From: Burkholderia contaminans
GTDB taxonomy: Bacteria > Pseudomonadota > Gammaproteobacteria > Burkholderiales > Burkholderiaceae
Direction of reading: 5' to 3'
DNA: 64,000 bases
NCBI RefSeq assembly: GCF_029633825.1
Contig: NZ_CP090641.1
Span: 1-64,000, forward strand
Below are positions 53,293 to 62,494 of the stretch, one piece after another (the stretch's first letter is position 1; each line of letters starts with the position of its first letter). The notes beneath the pieces are model-generated. The model was not told the DNA's origin and did not search any database. It saw nothing but the letters and a program-made list of their open reading frames with translations. Made by a program: the position numbers and the translations under genes.

Positions 53293-54174
53293 ATGAGGCT
53301 ATCTACCGACTACGTCCCGCTCGCGCGCGACGATCTCGCCGCCGGCGTCCCGCTCGGCTTCGATCTCTTCGATGCCGACGGCGCCGCACTGCTGCCGGCC
53401 GGCACGACGCTGCACGATGCCGCGCAGCATGCTTTCCTGTTCGACCATTTCCGTCCGGTACGACGGCGCGACGACGCCGAAGCCGCGGCCGAGCCGCGCG
53501 CGCCTGACGCGGTGCCTCACGCGCAGCGGATGGGACTGTCGCCGGGCGCTTCGATCGGCATCCGGCGTCGGGTCGGCACGACCCGCGGGCTGCAGCGCTG
53601 CCGGTTGATCGGCATCGCCGCATCGGGCGCGCTGTTCGTCGAGCCGCAGCCGGCGGCCGCGCTCGACTTCGCGCGTGGCGACGACATCGAGGCCGTGGCA
53701 ATCGGCCGTGCCGCGGTGTCGCGTTTCGGCGCGACGGTCGAGTCGGTGCAGGAAGCGGGCGCCGCGCGGTTCTTGGTGCTGTCGCCGCCCGGCTTCGTAG
53801 ACCGGCTGCGCACGCGCGCGGAACCGCGCGTGCCGGTGCGGATCGCCGCCTGCTGCGCGGGCGGGTCGGAGGGCGCGGAAGGCATCGGGATGGTGCACGA
53901 CATCAGCGTGAGCGGCCTGTCGATTGCCGTCGACCGGCCGATCGCCGCCATCGGCGAAACCTTGCGCGTGCAGCTTCCGTACGCGGCGGGCGACCGGGTC
54001 GAGCTGCTGGCGCTCGACGGCACGGTGCGCGCCGTTCATGCCGATCCGGCCGCGCCCGCGCTGACGCTGCATCACGCGGCGTTCGGCGAAACAGGCGCCG
54101 ACGACCTGATCCGCCTCAAGGCGCTGCTGTTCGACCGGTTGATGGCGTCGCCGGATACCGGCCGGCGGCGCTGA
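53293..54174 (+). CDS. PilZ domain c-di-GMP-binding protein
   Basis: This 293-residue protein has a C-terminal PilZ domain: R175AEPR179 (RxxxR) and D203-x-S205-x2-G208 (DISVSG), the two c-di-GMP contacts. The N-terminal 165 residues resemble the YcgR-type flagellar brake domain in placement, but similarity is weak. The ATG opens MRLSTDYVPLARDDL. Rises in c-di-GMP would change its partner binding, probably for motility or matrix control. Confidence 0.83.
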   Translation: MRLSTDYVPLARDDLAAGVPLGFDLFDADGAALLPAGTTLHDAAQHAFLFDHFRPVRRRDDAEAAAEPRAPDAVPHAQRMGLSPGASIGIRRRVGTTRGLQRCRLIGIAASGALFVEPQPAAALDFARGDDIEAVAIGRAAVSRFGATVESVQEAGAARFLVLSPPGFVDRLRTRAEPRVPVRIAACCAGGSEGAEGIGMVHDISVSGLSIAVDRPIAAIGETLRVQLPYAAGDRVELLALDGTVRAVHADPAAPALTLHHAAFGETGADDLIRLKALLFDRLMASPDTGRRR

Positions 54175-54397
54175 TGCAGGGCTGCGCGCACCGGGTACCG
54201 CGCCACGGTATTCAATGCGTGAATGCCGCTAATCATCTGATGATTCGGCATATTCCGCAGCGATTGTCCTTTTTCCGTCAACAGTGAATTCGTGATTTAA
54301 GTATTTACCCTGATAGCGTGGCCTCCTAGACTTCTACTCATGCGCAACGACCCCGAGTCCGAAGCGCCTGACAAAACAATCCTGGAGGTAACGCATC

Positions 54398-54727
54398 ATG
54401 AAATCGCTGATCAAGGCAGTTGCACTGGCCGCCCTGGTGGCCGCACCGGTCGTCTCGTTCGCCCAATCGAACCAGCAGCCGCTGACGCGCGCGCAAGTGC
54501 GCGCCGAGCTGGTCCAGCTCGAAAAGGCCGGCTACAACCCGAACGACTGGATCAATTACCCGGAAAACATCCAGGCCGCACAGGCCAAGATCGCCGCCGC
54601 GCAGAACACCGGTGCGCAAGCTGATGCAACGGGCTACGGTTCGAACCCTGCCGCAGCGTCGCAGTCGGGCCAGCGCGTGGTCGTGCCGGCCGCAACCGAC
54701 CGTTCGTCGGTGTTCTTCGGCCACTGA
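54398..54727 (+). CDS. DUF4148 exported protein
   Basis: This 109-residue protein has a signal peptide (MKSLIKAVALAALVAAPVVS, then FAQ) and the DUF4148 core LTRAQVRAELVQLEKAGYNP and NYPENIQAAQAKIA, followed by a glycine- and serine-rich tail. It is a paralogue of the protein at 16693-16995. GGAGG precedes the ATG. A strong terminator follows at 54777. Function is unknown. Confidence 0.88.
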   Translation: MKSLIKAVALAALVAAPVVSFAQSNQQPLTRAQVRAELVQLEKAGYNPNDWINYPENIQAAQAKIAAAQNTGAQADATGYGSNPAAASQSGQRVVVPAATDRSSVFFGH

Positions 54728-54776
54728 GCACGTTGCCGGATGGCGGCCTTTGCCGCCGCTGGAAGCCTCGCATTGA

Positions 54777-54811
54777 AAAGAGCCCGCACCCGGTTGGAGT
54801 GCGGGCTCTTT
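54777..54811 (+). terminator. Strong terminator after the DUF4148 gene
   Basis: A 13-bp perfect stem AAAGAGCCCGCAC (54777-54789) / GTGCGGGCTCTTT (54799-54811) with a 9-nt loop, 50 bp past the stop. Confidence 0.9.
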
Positions 54812-55009
54812 GCATTGGAACGCGGCGGCGCAATGCTTTCAGCCGCGTGGAAAGCGCCGGACATGCGAAAACTGGCGATGGATCCATGCGATATCAACCC
54901 GTGCCAATCATCATGTCGCATGCAACGTACGCCGGATACGCTTCCGCGTTGCATCGTCAGAGTAAGATCGCCGGAGACAGGAATAACGGTTTCGATCTAC
55001 GGAGAAGCG

Positions 55010-55675
55010 ATGCGCCTGTATTTGGTCAGCGGAACAGTGTCAAATTTGCGCTTTTCGCGCGAGATGTATTCGCCATCAAAATTTCAACAAATCGGGGAAA
55101 CGGCAGCAGAGTTCGCGCCTTTATTGCTTGAGGCCGTTGATAAAAATCGTATGGCGCCACAGAGCGATCCTGAACGGGGCCGCCCCAAACCACCCAAGGG
55201 TTACTGGATCGAGATAGAGGTGGCGGGGCGAACGCTCAAAGGCTGGTTCGGCTGTATCTCGATCGAGAATGGCGGGCATGTCGACGCCGTCTGTGACAAA
55301 AGCGGATTGTTGATGGCGCTTCACAACCCGGTTGCGAGGCTGATCGTATTCAAGCCGCCTTGCCCTGACGGCCTGAAGCCCGTTTTCAACACATCCTTGC
55401 TTTACGCCTACCTCGCTGTGACCGCGCTTTTATTCTTTGGCCAAGCCGTGATCTATGCGTTCGGGATATCCACACGGGGCCAATTTTTTGGCCTGATGCC
55501 GTTCATGCTGGCAATGACGATGTCTGTTGTGGCGCTCTTCGCGCTTTTGGCCTTTCGCCATGAATTGATCAATGGGCGTAAAACCAGAAAGATCCTCAAG
55601 TTGCTCGGTTTGTCCGATACGGCGAGCAGATTGACGGCGGAATACATCGGCACCGGCTATGCGTACCGCTACTGA
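55010..55675 (+). CDS. Unrecognised membrane protein
   Basis: This 221-residue protein has no family recognised here. The first 130 residues are soluble (MRLYLVSGTVSNLRFSREMY at the start). Two membrane spans follow at about residues 132-155 and 165-188, then a basic tail ending GTGYAYRY. The ATG at 55010 has GGAGAAG upstream; a longer frame from 54740 crosses the terminator at 54777 and is not used. Codon use is more AT-rich than its neighbours, as for an acquired gene. Confidence 0.72.
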   Translation: MRLYLVSGTVSNLRFSREMYSPSKFQQIGETAAEFAPLLLEAVDKNRMAPQSDPERGRPKPPKGYWIEIEVAGRTLKGWFGCISIENGGHVDAVCDKSGLLMALHNPVARLIVFKPPCPDGLKPVFNTSLLYAYLAVTALLFFGQAVIYAFGISTRGQFFGLMPFMLAMTMSVVALFALLAFRHELINGRKTRKILKLLGLSDTASRLTAEYIGTGYAYRY

Positions 55676-55895
55676 CGTTTTTTGCCCAGACGTCCAGCGG
55701 AGCGCGAGCCCGTTGCGCCATCCTTTCGTCACGCACACTCCCGGCTTTTGCGTTGAACCCGCTGACAACCGGAACCGCGTACGCTAGCATCGCGATCGGT
55801 GTCGCCACGAGACGGCGGCCGATGGGCGACAGCGCGGCAAGCTCGGCAAGCTCGGCACCGGGTTCCACGACTTCAACGAACAACAAGGAGCATCC

Positions 55896-56300
55896 ATGCG
55901 TGTCTTGACTGGTCTGCTGTGCTCGCTCGCGCTCGCGGCGAACGTCGCCCATGCGCAGGCGAATTGTGCCGACGCGACGGATCAGGCGGCGATGACGGCG
56001 TGCGCCGATCGCGCGTACAAGAAATCCGACGGGGAACTGAACCGGACCTACCAGGCCGTCACCGCGCGCCTGCGCGATGCGCGGCCGCTCGCCGACAAAC
56101 TCGTGAATGCGCAGCGTGCGTGGATCGCGTACCGCGATGCCGAATGCAACTTCTCCAGCGCGAACGCCGAGGGCGGCAGTGTGTATCCGATGGTCGTGTC
56201 GACCTGCCTCGACGATCTGACGAAAGCGCGCACCGACACGCTGAAGGGCTATCTGTCGTGCGAGGAAGGCGATCTCGCGTGCCCCGTGCCGGCCAAGTAA
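55896..56300 (+). CDS. DUF1311/LprI-like exported protein
   Basis: This 134-residue protein has a signal peptide (MRVLTGLLCSLALAANVAHA) and the DUF1311 core: NCADATDQAAMTACADRAYK, ELNRTYQAVTARL, and WIAYRDAECNF, with six cysteines in three likely disulfides. The family includes a mycobacterial lysozyme inhibitor, LprI. Here the protein is soluble and periplasmic, not lipid-anchored. AAGGAG precedes the ATG. Confidence 0.85.
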   Translation: MRVLTGLLCSLALAANVAHAQANCADATDQAAMTACADRAYKKSDGELNRTYQAVTARLRDARPLADKLVNAQRAWIAYRDAECNFSSANAEGGSVYPMVVSTCLDDLTKARTDTLKGYLSCEEGDLACPVPAK

Positions 56301-56408
56301 GCGGATAAACGGGTAAGCGGGGTGCGCCGCCCGGCCGGGCGCATGCCGGGCGGCCGGCGGCACCTGCCATCCAGCCGCTGCCGGGCGTCATCCGTTACAC
56401 GACCTCCG

Positions 56409-57056
56409 TTACACGTCGTCCGTTTCGTCGAGCAGCTTGTGCCGCATCGCGTAACGCACCAGCGCCGCTTCGTGCGGCATCTGCATCTTTTCCAGGATGC
56501 GCGTCTTGTACGTGCTGACCGTCTTCGCGCTCACGCATAGCGCGTTGGCGATCTCGGTGAGCGTCTGGCCGGCGGCGATCCGCCGGAACACGTCGAATTC
56601 GCGGTCGGACAGCCGCTGGTGCGGCAGCGTCTCGGCCGGCTCGTTCAGGCTCTGCGCGAACTGCTCGGCCATCGCGAGACTCACGTAGACGCCGCCCGAC
56701 GCCACCTTCGTGACCGCGCCGACCAGCTCGGCGCTCGCGCTTTCCTTCGTCAGGTAGCCCGACGCGCCGGCGCGGAACGCGCGCACCGCGTATTGCTGCT
56801 CCGCGTGCATGGTCAGCACGAGGACGCGCAGCGCGGGCTTCTCGTCCTTGATCTGCTTGATCAGTTCGACGCCGTTGCGGCCCGGCATCGACAGGTCGAG
56901 CACGAGCACCTGCGCGGGCGTGGCGCGTATGAGCGCGATCGTCGACGGGCCGTCGCAGGCTTCGCCGGCCACTTCGAATCCGGTGGCGTTCTGGAGGATG
57001 TGCCGCAGACCGTCGCGTACGAGCGTATGGTCGTCGGCGATGAGCACCTTGATCAT
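56409..57056 (-). CDS. NarL/FixJ-type response regulator
   Basis: This 215-residue protein has a receiver domain (MIKVLIADDHTLVRDGL; aspartate in LVLDLSMPGRNG) and a LuxR-type HTH (LSDREFDVFRRIAAGQTLTE; IANALCVSAKTVSTYKTRIL). It is the partner of the sensor kinase encoded upstream; the ATG overlaps the kinase stop as ATGA. Targets are unknown. The HTH group often binds dyads like the one at 46101, but no link is shown. Confidence 0.92.
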   Translation of the reverse strand: MIKVLIADDHTLVRDGLRHILQNATGFEVAGEACDGPSTIALIRATPAQVLVLDLSMPGRNGVELIKQIKDEKPALRVLVLTMHAEQQYAVRAFRAGASGYLTKESASAELVGAVTKVASGGVYVSLAMAEQFAQSLNEPAETLPHQRLSDREFDVFRRIAAGQTLTEIANALCVSAKTVSTYKTRILEKMQMPHEAALVRYAMRHKLLDETDDV

Positions 57057-59161
57057 GTGATGGGCGTTTCCTGTTGGACGGTACTGAGCGGGAACGCGAC
57101 GGTGATCGAGAAACCGCGCGCGAGCGCGGTGTCGATCGTCACGGAGCCGCCCAGCATGTGGGCGCGTTCGCGAATGCCGATCAGGCCGAACGATTTGTCT
57201 TCATGGGCCGGGCCGCCGGGCGCCGAGCCGCGGCCGTTGTCCGCGACGCGCAGCACGCAGAAGCCTTCCTCGACGTCGAGCCGCAGCGCGACGCGCGTCG
57301 CATCCGCGTGGCGCGCGACGTTCGTCAGCGCTTCCTGGACGATCCGGAACAACGTGGTCGCACCCGCGCTCGTGAACGTGAGCCCGCCGGTTTCGATGTG
57401 CCGCTCGACATCGATCCCGTAGCGGTTCGTGAAATCGTTCGCGAGCCATTCGATCGCGGGCACGAGGCCGAGATCGTCGAGCATCACGGGCCGCAGGTCG
57501 GCCGCGATGCGCCGCACCGACGCGACCGTCGCGTCGATCAGCCGCCGCATGCCCTGCAGGTGCGTCTGCACGTCTTCGTCGGGCTGTGTGCGACCCGGCA
57601 CGCGCAGCTGCTGTTCGACCACCGACAGATCCATCTTCAGCGCGGTGAGCTGCTGGCCGAGGTCGTCGTGCAGTTCGCGCGCGATGCGGGTCTTTTCCTC
57701 TTCGCGCACGTTCTGCAGGTTCGCCGACAGTTCGCGCAATTCTTCACGCGACTGCTTCAGCGCGTTATCGGCGCGCTGCCGCTCGGTGATGTCGCGCAGC
57801 ATCACCGTATAGAGCTTGCCCGACGCGTCGCGGATCTGCGAAATCGACGCCTCGATCGGGAATTCCTCGCCGTTGGCGCGCAGCCCGAACAGCACCCGCT
57901 GGCGGCCCATCTGCCGCTCGGACACGCCCGTCACGCCGAACTGATCGACGTGCTTGGCGTGCGCGGCGCGGAACCGCTCGGGGATGAAGCGCGACAGCGG
58001 CGCGCCGATCGCCTCCATCGCGGACACGCCGAACACCTGCTCGGCCATCGGATTGAAGATGACGACGGTCTGCTTTTCGTCGATCGTGATGATCGCTTCC
58101 ATCGACGAACGGATGATGCCCATCATCCGCGCCTCGTTGAGGATGCCGCGGCTGCTCGCGCCCGGATCGGCGGCGGAGCGGCCGCGCAGCAGCGCATGGA
58201 TCAGCACCGCGAACGCGATCGACGCGATCAGGCCCGCGGCGAGCACGGTGCCGGCCGCGCGCTGCGCGCCGGTGGCGCTCGGGCGGCCGTCCGCGGAATA
58301 TGCGAGCGTCAGCACGGTGCCGCCGAAATTCAGCTCGTCGGTGCGCCGCATCAGGTCGGGAGAAGCCGAGGCCTCGTCGGTCGTCGTTTCGACGCTGACG
58401 ATCGCGCGCCGATCGCCGCCGGCGGTGATCCACACGTCGATCCCGCGTTCCGCGTCGAGCGCACGCTCGACCAGGCGCCGCGGGCTCAACGCCGCGAACA
58501 GCACGCCGTCGGCGCCGTTTTCGCGCGGGCCGGGCGGTGTGGCGGCCGCACGCGGCGACACGGCAACCGGCAGGAACAGCGTAAAGGTGCGGGCCTCGCG
58601 GGACGTGTCGTCGTCGGCCGGGTGGACGCCGAGCGCGACGTCGCCGGTCTGCAGCGCACGCGCGAGCGGCGCCGCGTCGAACGCGCCGAAGCGCACGACC
58701 GGTGAATTCGACGCCGGGGCACTGAGCGCGGCGGTCGCGAGCGTGCCGGCCGGCAGCGGCTTCGCGCCGGCGAGGGCGGTGCGCGTCGCGGGCGGCAGCG
58801 GGGCATAGCCGATCTGGCGGACCGGCGAGCGCCCGCTGTCGAGGTCGAGCATCTCCGCATACCGGCGCCATTGTTCGGGCGTCATGCCCGGGACGAGGTT
58901 GAACGCGCCGCGCGCGCCTTCGAGCACGGCCGCGCCGGATTGCAGCTCATGGCGGAGCATCGCCGTCACATGCGTCGTGCGGCGTTCGAAACGCGTATGG
59001 ACGGCGCCTTGCCACTGCTCGCGCACGAGCAGGGCGACGCCGAGCGACAGCACGGCGCCGGCGCATAGTGCAACGACGCCGGCCGCGAGCGGCTGGCGTA
59101 ACATGATCTGGAGGCGCGTAGGCCCTCGGGCGTCCCGCGTCGGGGTTCCACTTGCGGTCAT
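57053..59161 (-). CDS. CHASE-PAS hybrid-free sensor histidine kinase
   Basis: This 702-residue membrane kinase has a first span near the N terminus (LAAGVVALCAGAVLSLGVALL), a periplasmic CHASE domain (VLEGARGAFNLVPGMTPEQW), a second span (GTVLAAGLIASIAFAVLIHA), then a PAS domain (IRSSMEAIITIDEKQTVVIF). The kinase core is HisKA_3 type: RELHDDLGQQLTALKMDLSV with the phosphorylated histidine, then RVADNGRGSAPG in the ATP domain. It signals to the NarL-type regulator that overlaps it. The ligand is not known. The ATG at 59161 was chosen; a start 18 codons later (MLRQPLAAG) is also possible. Confidence 0.9.
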   Translation of the reverse strand: MTASGTPTRDARGPTRLQIMLRQPLAAGVVALCAGAVLSLGVALLVREQWQGAVHTRFERRTTHVTAMLRHELQSGAAVLEGARGAFNLVPGMTPEQWRRYAEMLDLDSGRSPVRQIGYAPLPPATRTALAGAKPLPAGTLATAALSAPASNSPVVRFGAFDAAPLARALQTGDVALGVHPADDDTSREARTFTLFLPVAVSPRAAATPPGPRENGADGVLFAALSPRRLVERALDAERGIDVWITAGGDRRAIVSVETTTDEASASPDLMRRTDELNFGGTVLTLAYSADGRPSATGAQRAAGTVLAAGLIASIAFAVLIHALLRGRSAADPGASSRGILNEARMMGIIRSSMEAIITIDEKQTVVIFNPMAEQVFGVSAMEAIGAPLSRFIPERFRAAHAKHVDQFGVTGVSERQMGRQRVLFGLRANGEEFPIEASISQIRDASGKLYTVMLRDITERQRADNALKQSREELRELSANLQNVREEEKTRIARELHDDLGQQLTALKMDLSVVEQQLRVPGRTQPDEDVQTHLQGMRRLIDATVASVRRIAADLRPVMLDDLGLVPAIEWLANDFTNRYGIDVERHIETGGLTFTSAGATTLFRIVQEALTNVARHADATRVALRLDVEEGFCVLRVADNGRGSAPGGPAHEDKSFGLIGIRERAHMLGGSVTIDTALARGFSITVAFPLSTVQQETPIT

Positions 59162-59483
59162 TCGATGGCCATTCTGTTGTCGGGGGCCGCCCCGTGGCAC
59201 GGGGGCAGCGCAGCAAAACCGGGCAAACTCGCACGGGCTGCACGCAACATCTATTTTCAAGATGAAATTGTGCGCGATTTACACGTTTTTTGTAATGGGG
59301 TCACTAGAAATAGCGGCAGCCAGGCGTGAAGCAGCGGACGCGCCGGCCGCGCTTGACGCGCATCAACGGGCGCGTCGGCACGTGGGGCAGACTGTTCGGC
59401 AGGCCACCCGGCACCGGGCCGGGTGGCGATAACGGGCCGCCGTCGCGCGACGCGCGATGCGTGCCCGGTCGGAGGGACGGACC
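59162..59483. other. Divergent intergenic region with hairpin
   Basis: About 320 bp. A perfect 9-bp stem GCCACCCGG (59403-59411) / CCGGGTGGC (59419-59427) with a 7-nt loop lies 57 bp upstream of the stress-protein gene and may be part of its untranslated leader. No gene is seen. Confidence 0.5.
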
Positions 59484-59954
59484 ATGTACAAGCGGATTTT
59501 CGTCGGGCTCGACGGCAGCCCGAGCGCGCGTCTCGCGCTGAACGAGGCGATCCGGATCGCGGCGGCGTCCGGCGGCGAAGTGACCTGCGCGTACGTCGTC
59601 GAGCACCGGCCGCAACTGGTCGACGTCGATGCGGGCTTCGCGGCCGCGCGCGACGGCGATGCGGCTGCGGCCGATGCGGCGACGCCGGTGCTCGACGACG
59701 CGAAGGCGGCGCTCGCGCACGAGCAGGTGCGAGGCACCGTGCGTGCGCTCGACGCCTACGGCGAGGACGTCGCCACGGTGCTGATGCGCACGGCGGCCGA
59801 AGCCGATGCCGACCTGATCGTGATGGGCACGAGCGGGCGGCACGGCCTGCGCCGGCTGCTGCTCGGCAGTGTCGCCGAATCGCTGCTGCGCGCGGCCGAC
59901 CGGCCCGTGCTGCTGGTGCGGCACAGCGAGCCCGGCACGCCGGCGGCTGCGTGA
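59484..59954 (+). CDS. Universal stress protein, UspA family
   Basis: This 156-residue UspA-fold protein opens MYKRIFVGLDGSPSARLAL. The ATP-binding type signature is GTSGRHGLRRLLLGSVAESL near the C terminus (G-2x-G-9x-G(S/T)). Family members help cells survive starvation and stress. CGGAGGGAC lies upstream of the ATG at 59484. Confidence 0.92.
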   Translation: MYKRIFVGLDGSPSARLALNEAIRIAAASGGEVTCAYVVEHRPQLVDVDAGFAAARDGDAAAADAATPVLDDAKAALAHEQVRGTVRALDAYGEDVATVLMRTAAEADADLIVMGTSGRHGLRRLLLGSVAESLLRAADRPVLLVRHSEPGTPAAA

Positions 59955-60333
59955 CGCGCGGGGTACGGCGCTGACGTGGACGCACGGGCGGTTGCGGGCG
60001 GCGACCGTCTCGCGCCGTCTCGCGCATTCGTCGGATGACGGCCGGATGAAACGGAAACGCGACGCGCGCGGCGTGTGAGCGGGGCTGTCGCTGCCGTCGC
60101 ATCGACCGCGCGAGCGCGGCATGCCCGGTGTCCCTCGCGCGCACAATCGCGTGCCGGCGGTTGCATCCGGACACGCAGTTCTGGCAGCATCGACCGGTGT
60201 CCGCTTGTTCGCCGCGCGCATGGCCGCGGCGATCGACGCAGCAGCATCCGGCGACATGCGGCCGCGATCGCGATGAGCGAAGCGAGGCCGTACGCCGGCT
60301 GCCCGGTTCCTTACCTTACCGACGTCATCCGCC
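59955..60333. other. Intergenic region, no gene seen
   Basis: About 380 bp of GC-rich sequence between the stress protein and the DUF985 gene. Open frames here lack ribosome sites or family resemblance. No promoter or dyad stood out. Confidence 0.4.
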
Positions 60334-60840
60334 ATGCCGATCTCCGCTACCGACCTGATTCGCCAGTTCGACCTGCAGCCGCATCCCGAAGGCGGCTATT
60401 TCCGCGAAACCTACCGTGCGACCGATTCGGTCGTGCGTCCGGCCGACGGCGCGCCACGCGCCGCGTCGACCGCGATCTACTACCTGTTGTGCGACGGCGC
60501 GTATTCGTCGTGGCACCGGATCCGTTCCGACGAAGTCTGGCATTTCTACGCGGGCGACCCGATCGAAGTGTGGGTGCTCGACGAGCGCGACGGGCTGACG
60601 ATCCACCGGCTCGGCAACCCGCTCACGCATCCGGGCACCGTGTTCCAGGCGGTCGTGCGGGCCGGGAGCTGGTTCGGCGCGCGCTGCGCGTTGCCGGAGC
60701 ATGTCGCGCTCGTCGGCTGCACGGTGGCGCCGGGCTTCGAGTTCGCGGAATTCGAACTGGCCGATGCGGCCGCGCTGGCCGCCGCGTTTCCCGATTACGC
60801 GGAACACGTCGGGCAGCTTGCCCAGCGCACCGACTTGTGA
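60334..60840 (+). CDS. DUF985 cupin-like protein
   Basis: This 168-residue cupin_5/DUF985 protein opens DLIRQFDLQPHPEGGYFRET and has a beta-barrel region with SSWHRIRSDEVWHFYAGDPI, where the histidines could bind a metal or ligand. The function of the family is not settled. The gene stands alone. Confidence 0.88.
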   Translation: MPISATDLIRQFDLQPHPEGGYFRETYRATDSVVRPADGAPRAASTAIYYLLCDGAYSSWHRIRSDEVWHFYAGDPIEVWVLDERDGLTIHRLGNPLTHPGTVFQAVVRAGSWFGARCALPEHVALVGCTVAPGFEFAEFELADAAALAAAFPDYAEHVGQLAQRTDL

Positions 60841-61025
60841 CTGTCACGGCCGTGCCATCAAGGGTGCCAAGCCCGTGCCGGCGGTGCGTGTTCCGCGCGG
60901 TCGCGGCCAAACCCGTTTAGAATGCCGTGGTGCATCGGGTCGGCTGCGGGCGTGCCGCGGCGGCCGTTGCCCCGCCGTGCCGACGGCCCCCGTCGCGCCA
61001 CTGCATGCCTTCCAGGAGCGCCGCC

Positions 61026-62051
61026 GTGTGGCACTTTCCCATCGCTATTCCATCGTCGCTCGGCCCATGGGCCGTGTTCGCGAGCGTGTTGATCACGCAG
61101 CTCGGCGTGCCGGTGCCGGCCGTGCCGATGCTGATTCTCGGCGGCACGATGGCGGCAATGGGGCAGGCGTCCTGGCTCAGCATGTTCGCGGCGGCGATCG
61201 GTGCGACGATGCTGGCCGATTCGCTGTGGTTCTTCATGGGCCGCACGCGCGGCCGGCGCCTGCTGAACGGCCTCGTGCGCTTCTCGCTGTCGCTCGACAC
61301 GACGCTGCGGTTCGCACGTAACGTATTCGAAAGATACGGCGCGCCGTTGCTCGTATTGTCCAAATTCCTGCCTGGCCTCGGCCTCGTGTCGGCGCCGCTG
61401 CTCGGCACGACCGCGATCGGCGTCGGCGTGTTCCTGTTCTGGGATCTGGCCGGCGCATCGCTGTGGGCCGCGTTCTGGCTGATCGGCGGCGCGGCCATTC
61501 ACGACCAGATCGTCCAGTTCGTGCTGTGGGTGCGCGCGAGCGGCGGCACGATCCTCGATGCATTCCTCGCGATCTTCATCACGTTCCTGCTGTACCGCTG
61601 GGTGCGTCGCGTGCAGTTCCGCCGCTATCTTGCGCAGGTGCGCATCTCGCCGCCGCAGCTCGTCGAGATGATGACGTCGGACGAGCCGCCGCTGATCTTC
61701 GACGCGCGGCCGAAAGCGATCCGCGAGCGCGAACCGTACCGGATCGCCGGCGCGGTGCCGGTCGATCTCGATTCGCCGGACCTGCTCGATCCCGAAATGC
61801 TGAAGCGGCCGATCGTCGTGTATTGCGTGTGCCCGAACGAGGCCACCGCGAAGCGCCTGATCGCGAAGATGCAGCGCAAGAAGATGATCCACAACATCCG
61901 CGCGCTGAAGGGCGGACTCGACGCGTGGGAGAAGCACGGCTATCCGGTCGAGCCGCTGCCGGCCGATCTGGATTCGTCGCGTTATTTCGTACGTCCCGAG
62001 CACGGAGCAATCGAAGGCGAATATACGGTGCGCGCGACGCTGTCGAAATAA
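61026..62051 (+). CDS. DedA-like membrane protein fused to a rhodanese domain
   Basis: This 341-residue protein has an N-terminal DedA/SNARE-associated domain (about residues 1-200) with LGVPVPAVPMLILGGTMAAM, the FLPGLGLVSAPLLGTTAIG motif and several spans. A C-terminal rhodanese domain (about 210-320) follows, with the possible catalytic cysteine in VVYCVCPNEATAKRL. The two parts are in one reading frame. DedA proteins support membrane lipid balance; rhodaneses move sulfur. The start is GTG at 61026 with AGGAG upstream. Confidence 0.85.
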   Translation: MWHFPIAIPSSLGPWAVFASVLITQLGVPVPAVPMLILGGTMAAMGQASWLSMFAAAIGATMLADSLWFFMGRTRGRRLLNGLVRFSLSLDTTLRFARNVFERYGAPLLVLSKFLPGLGLVSAPLLGTTAIGVGVFLFWDLAGASLWAAFWLIGGAAIHDQIVQFVLWVRASGGTILDAFLAIFITFLLYRWVRRVQFRRYLAQVRISPPQLVEMMTSDEPPLIFDARPKAIREREPYRIAGAVPVDLDSPDLLDPEMLKRPIVVYCVCPNEATAKRLIAKMQRKKMIHNIRALKGGLDAWEKHGYPVEPLPADLDSSRYFVRPEHGAIEGEYTVRATLSK

Positions 62052-62494
62052 ATCCGCACGCGAGCGTCGCGCGCATTCGAATTCCATTACCGGTTTCAAA
62101 CCCCGCGATTCTTCCGAAAATCGACTGGCGCGAAACCGCTGATCCTCCCTATAATCCCGCCTGCATATTGCGTGCGCCTGATCGCGCACATTCGACGCGC
62201 GTTCGTTCGCGCCGAAAGCGATTGATCCCGTCGTCGTCCGTCACGCGCACAGCCGCGTCGCACGGGCCGCACGGGCGTATTCCGTGAAAGGCCCGATCCG
62301 TTTTCCGGATTGTTCCGGAAAATACGGATAATTCGCGGCGATTCCCATCGGATTGACGCAGTATCCATGTCGTTTCTTATTTGGAAAACGACGGCGGAGA
62401 TTATTTCGTTTTCGGCATGCCGGGATCGGCATGAACGGTCGCGCATTGATATCGACAATGACGGCGGCCCGTTCGCGGCTGCCAGGAGACGGAC
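62052..62494. other. Leader region upstream of the last permease gene
   Basis: About 440 bp, more AT-rich than average. It holds a -10-like TATAAT at 62150-62155 without a good -35, and the dyad at 62301-62322. No gene is seen. Confidence 0.45.
62301..62322. promoter_or_regulatory. Dyad in the permease leader
   Basis: TTTTCCGGA (62301-62309) and TCCGGAAAA (62314-62322) form a perfect 9-bp inverted repeat with a 4-bp spacer, about 170 bp upstream of the permease start. It could be an operator or a leader hairpin. Confidence 0.55.

Noticed and set aside
54740..55009. A longer N-terminal extension of the membrane protein at 55010.
   Set aside because: It would cross a strong terminator and has no ribosome site, while the ATG at 55010 has one.
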